Under the pieces are notes generated by a model. The model was given only the letters and a program-made list of their open reading frames with translations, had not been told where the DNA came from and did no database searches. DNA of 64,000 nucleotides from an uncultured Clostridia bacterium (GTDB lineage: Bacteria; Bacillota; Clostridia; Oscillospirales; Ruminococcaceae): positions 58,869-122,868 of the forward strand of contig CANQXX010000002.1 of NCBI GenBank assembly GCA_947627905.1, written 5' to 3'. A program made the translations under genes and the position numbers. Positions within the stretch are counted from its first letter, which is position 1, and each line of letters begins with the position of its first letter. Below, piece by piece: positions 61,662 through 64,000 of this stretch.

Positions 61662-61856
61662 GTGGAGCTTGATCTGGTTTTCAGGATCGCCGGAGTCGGG
61701 ATCATTGTGGCGGTGCTTAGTATGCTGCTTAAAAAGGCTGACAGGGACGAATATGCCATGATGGTCACGATTGCAGGACTTATTGTTGTACTGGCGATAA
61801 TAATAAATGAAATATCCGAGCTTTTTGAGACTGTAAAAGCGGTGTTTGGATTTTAA
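61662..61856 (+). CDS. spoIIIAC: Stage III sporulation protein AC
   Basis: A small membrane protein of 64 residues with two helices (VFRIAGVGIIVAVLSMLLKKA and MMVTIAGLIVVLAIIINEISELF), ending KAVFGF much like B. subtilis SpoIIIAC. The GTG start at 61662 is chosen because GAGGAGG lies 9 nt before it; an in-frame ATG at 61638 would include that site and give a longer protein than the family. Confidence 0.88.
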   Translation: MELDLVFRIAGVGIIVAVLSMLLKKADRDEYAMMVTIAGLIVVLAIIINEISELFETVKAVFGF

Positions 61857-61867
61857 AAAATACGGTG

Positions 61868-62257
61868 ATGAATGTGAAGATAGTTTCAATTGCAGGACTT
61901 TGCATAGTTGCGGCGATATTATGCAAGCTGTTTTCTTCCGAGGGAAAGGAATATGCGCTGTATATAAAAATAGCAGCAGCAGCTCTGATAATGTCGTCGG
62001 TTATAATATATATTTCTCCCATTGCGGATACCATAAGGCATATCTATGAAAAAGCAGGCGCGGACAAGGAATATCTTACAATTCTGTTCAAGGCACTGGG
62101 AATATGCTATATAACGCAGTTTGCCTGCGATATGTGCAAGGACAGTGGAGAAAACGCCCTTGCTTCACACGCCGAACTGGCAGGGAAGATATCGCTAATG
62201 CTTATTGCTCTTCCGCTGATAGATACACTTGCGGATATGGTTGACGGTTTTGTGTGA
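61868..62257 (+). CDS. spoIIIAD: Stage III sporulation protein AD
   Basis: A membrane protein of 129 residues with SpoIIIAD landmarks: KIVSIAGLCIVAAILCKLF, the IADTIRHIYEKAGADKEYLTILFKALGICYITQFACDMCKDSGENALASHAELAGKISLMLIALPLIDTL core, close in pattern to the B. subtilis protein. Start codon choice among GTG 61865, ATG 61868 and GTG 61874 is uncertain, because the ribosome site is weak. Part of the forespore channel complex. Confidence 0.9.
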   Translation: MNVKIVSIAGLCIVAAILCKLFSSEGKEYALYIKIAAAALIMSSVIIYISPIADTIRHIYEKAGADKEYLTILFKALGICYITQFACDMCKDSGENALASHAELAGKISLMLIALPLIDTLADMVDGFV

Positions 62258-62267
62258 GGATAATAAA

Positions 62268-63407
62268 ATGAAAAGATTTTTATTGATAATGCTGATATGT
62301 TCCGCTTTTTTTGTACTATTTGCCGGTGTAAGAACATATGCGGAAGAAGCCGCTGACATATCCGAGGAGCTTAATATAGACACTGGAAGTCTCGGAGACG
62401 AGCTTACTCCGGAAGTCAGGGAATTTATTGATGAAAACGGCATAACTCCCGATAATACCGATGCAATGACCGGTATAACTCCTTCGGAAGTATTTAAATA
62501 CATATGGGAAACATTCAAGAGCTCGGCAGTCCGACCGCTGAAGCTACTGGCTTCTCTTATGGCAGTAATACTTATAGCCGCCGTGATAGAAAGTATGGAG
62601 GACAGCATTTCCAGCAGATCAATGTCGAAAATTTTCGGAGTGATAAGCGTTCTTATATCTGTTGGAATAATTTCATCGGCTGTTTCGGAATGTATATCGT
62701 CTGCAGCTGACGCGCTCAATTCCGGAGGAATGTTTATGATAGGCTATGTGCCGGTATTTGCAGGAATAACGGCTTCATCGGGCAGTGTTACTTCTGCGGT
62801 GATATACAATATGCTGGTACTTATGGCAGCTGAAATTTCCGTTCAGATATCAGGTGAAATAATTGTCCCGGCATTATCGGTATGTATGGCTATGGGGATA
62901 GTTGAAGCAATAAATCCTGATTTTCACCTGTCCGGTATAACCGAAGCCATAAAAAATGTTGTAACATTTGTTCTGGGCTTTATAATGACTATATTCCTCG
63001 GACTGCTTTCTCTTCAAAGCATAGTAGGGGCTTCGGCAGATACTATAGGTGTAAAAGCGGCAAAGTTTGTGGTATCGAATTTTGTTCCTGTGATAGGCGG
63101 CGCTGTAGCCGATACATATACGACGGTAAAAAACAGTCTCGGACTGCTGCGCGGAGGGGTAGGTTTTTTCGGCATAGCCGTGATCTTCATAATGATACTG
63201 CCGCCGGTGCTCGAAGCGCTGTCAATGAAGCTGACTTTTATGGCAGCAGGCGTTATTGCGGAGCTTTTCGGTGTTCCGCAGATAAAGATACTTATGAAGA
63301 ATACCAACTGGATACTGTCAACGGTGTTCAGCATACTTGTATCCTTTTCAGTTATGCTGATAATATCTACGACAATACTTATGCTGGTGGGACTGAATAT
63401 TTCTTAG
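62268..63407 (+). CDS. spoIIIAE: Stage III sporulation protein AE
   Basis: A protein of 379 residues with a signal peptide (RFLLIMLICSAFFVLFAGVRTYAEEA) and about seven membrane helices, the polytopic core of the spoIIIA channel. Landmarks include GFIMTIFLGLLSLQSIVGASADTIGVKAAKFVVSNFVPVIGGAVADTYTTVKNSLGLLRGGVG, the most conserved part of the family. The ATG at 62268 is chosen for the signal peptide; upstream in-frame codons overlap spoIIIAD. Confidence 0.93.
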   Translation: MKRFLLIMLICSAFFVLFAGVRTYAEEAADISEELNIDTGSLGDELTPEVREFIDENGITPDNTDAMTGITPSEVFKYIWETFKSSAVRPLKLLASLMAVILIAAVIESMEDSISSRSMSKIFGVISVLISVGIISSAVSECISSAADALNSGGMFMIGYVPVFAGITASSGSVTSAVIYNMLVLMAAEISVQISGEIIVPALSVCMAMGIVEAINPDFHLSGITEAIKNVVTFVLGFIMTIFLGLLSLQSIVGASADTIGVKAAKFVVSNFVPVIGGAVADTYTTVKNSLGLLRGGVGFFGIAVIFIMILPPVLEALSMKLTFMAAGVIAELFGVPQIKILMKNTNWILSTVFSILVSFSVMLIISTTILMLVGLNIS

Positions 63408-63419
63408 AGGAAGGATAAA

Positions 63420-63914
63420 ATGGAAACTTTCAGAGCAATGGCAGGAGCAGCGTGCTTTCTTGGTATAGTGATAACAGTATTCAGTTCGCTGTATCCGTCG
63501 GAAAAGTTTGCTAAGCAGATGAAAATTATTTTCTCGCTCATATTCGTATTAAGTGTTGCAAAGCCTGTTATCGGCGGAAAGATAACACTTCCTGAAATGG
63601 GAAAGACTGTTGCCGCAAGCACGGAAAGATATGAAGCTATGAATGAAGGAACTTATGATTATTTCATACGTTCCGTTGAAAGCAATATAAGCGCTTCTTT
63701 AGAGGCTTTGCTCAACGAAATAAATATTTATCCGGATAAAATCGAGACAAGTATAAATATTTCGGACAGCGGCAGCATATCTATTAATGAGGTCAGATTG
63801 TTCATGGAGGATACGGACAAATTCCCGGAAGCAAAGGAGCGCATATGCAAAGCAGCAGACAGTGATGTAAAGGTAACGGCATTTACAAGCAGCAGTGAAA
63901 TATCATCGGAATAA
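63420..63914 (+). CDS. spoIIIAF: Stage III sporulation protein AF
   Basis: A protein of 164 residues. Two N-terminal membrane helices (AMAGAACFLGIVITVFSSLYP and MKIIFSLIFVLSVAKPVIGG) precede an extracytoplasmic domain that pairs with SpoIIIAG/AH ring components (YDYFIRSVESNISASLEALLNEINIYPDKIETSINISDSGSISINEVRLFM). It lies 12 bp after spoIIIAE with GAGGAAGG as ribosome site, in the usual operon order. Confidence 0.88.
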   Translation: METFRAMAGAACFLGIVITVFSSLYPSEKFAKQMKIIFSLIFVLSVAKPVIGGKITLPEMGKTVAASTERYEAMNEGTYDYFIRSVESNISASLEALLNEINIYPDKIETSINISDSGSISINEVRLFMEDTDKFPEAKERICKAADSDVKVTAFTSSSEISSE

Positions 63915-63963
63915 AAAATATCATTTAGAGTATAGCAAAACACCGAACTCAAAGTCAGAAAAA

Positions 63964-64000
63964 ATGAAGCAGTCAGGTAAAAACAAAAGAAAAAGCAGGT
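63964..64000 (+). CDS. spoIIIAG: Probable start of SpoIIIAG, cut by window edge
   Basis: An ATG at 63964 opens a frame with a basic N-terminus (KQSGKNKRKSR) that runs off the window. The position after spoIIIAF and the basic cytoplasmic start suit SpoIIIAG. Only 12 codons are visible and the ribosome site is weak, so the call rests on operon order. Confidence 0.4.
   Translation, partial: MKQSGKNKRKSR

Overview
The window looks like chromosomal DNA of a spore-forming Firmicute of class Clostridia, most likely Oscillospiraceae (Ruminococcus-like). The reasons are a spoIIIA operon and a SpoVB-like gene, a type III glutamine synthetase, GatCAB joined to an archaeal-type AspRS, the order SRP RNA-dnaX-ebfC-recR, strong GGAGG-type ribosome sites and sigma-A promoters with 17-bp spacers. 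No rRNA, CRISPR array, transposase or prophage is visible. Most of the window is ordinary housekeeping DNA.

Layout. 1-4.3 kb: end of a cardiolipin synthase, feoAB iron uptake and a hypothetical protein with a C-terminal beta-sandwich. 4.4-10.4 kb (minus): an apparent five-gene operon from one consensus promoter, comprising a sialate-O-acetylesterase-like gene, metF, a GNAT gene, a separate MetH reactivation-domain gene and a metH that lacks that domain. 10.5-12.4 kb (minus): a ParB-like/PAPS-reductase-like pair resembling IbrB/IbrA. 12.5-17.2 kb: SRP RNA, a TPR membrane protein, dnaX, ebfC, recR, two tRNA-Gln and a small membrane protein. 17.3-24.4 kb: spoVB (minus) diverging from murD, two M42 peptidases, a GNAT-like gene and a methionine gamma-lyase-like PLP enzyme. 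24.4-29.1 kb: gatCAB-aspS. 29.1-34 kb: a Sel1-repeat protein, an XRE regulator, glnN behind an attenuator-like leader, and a RelB/RelE-type toxin-antitoxin cassette flanked by a 28-bp direct repeat.

34-43.9 kb: glyA, a DUF1232 protein, rarA, an S1-domain protein (minus), DUF951, prfA, tsaC, coaE, a lytic transglycosylase and an M18 aminopeptidase. 43.9-51 kb: a solute-binding lipoprotein (minus), an SGNH hydrolase, a DUF4358-like lipoprotein, tyrA, carD (minus), and a minus-strand cluster of a DUF5685-like protein, a J-like protein without HPD and a membrane protein. 51-60.2 kb: a DacF-like protein with altered active-site motifs, pgi, a small P-loop protein, yceD-rpmF, an AT-rich Cys-containing protein, DUF512, der, plsY and gpsA. 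60.2-64 kb: spoIIIAA-AF and probably the first codons of spoIIIAG.

No large new system is evident. The points most worth following are the repeat-flanked toxin-antitoxin cassette sitting exactly on the glnN terminator, the stand-alone IbrAB-like pair, the attenuator and repeated motif ahead of glnN, and three family members that lack canonical motifs (the DacF-like protein, the J-like protein, and MetH without its reactivation domain). All function calls come from reading motifs; no database search was run.
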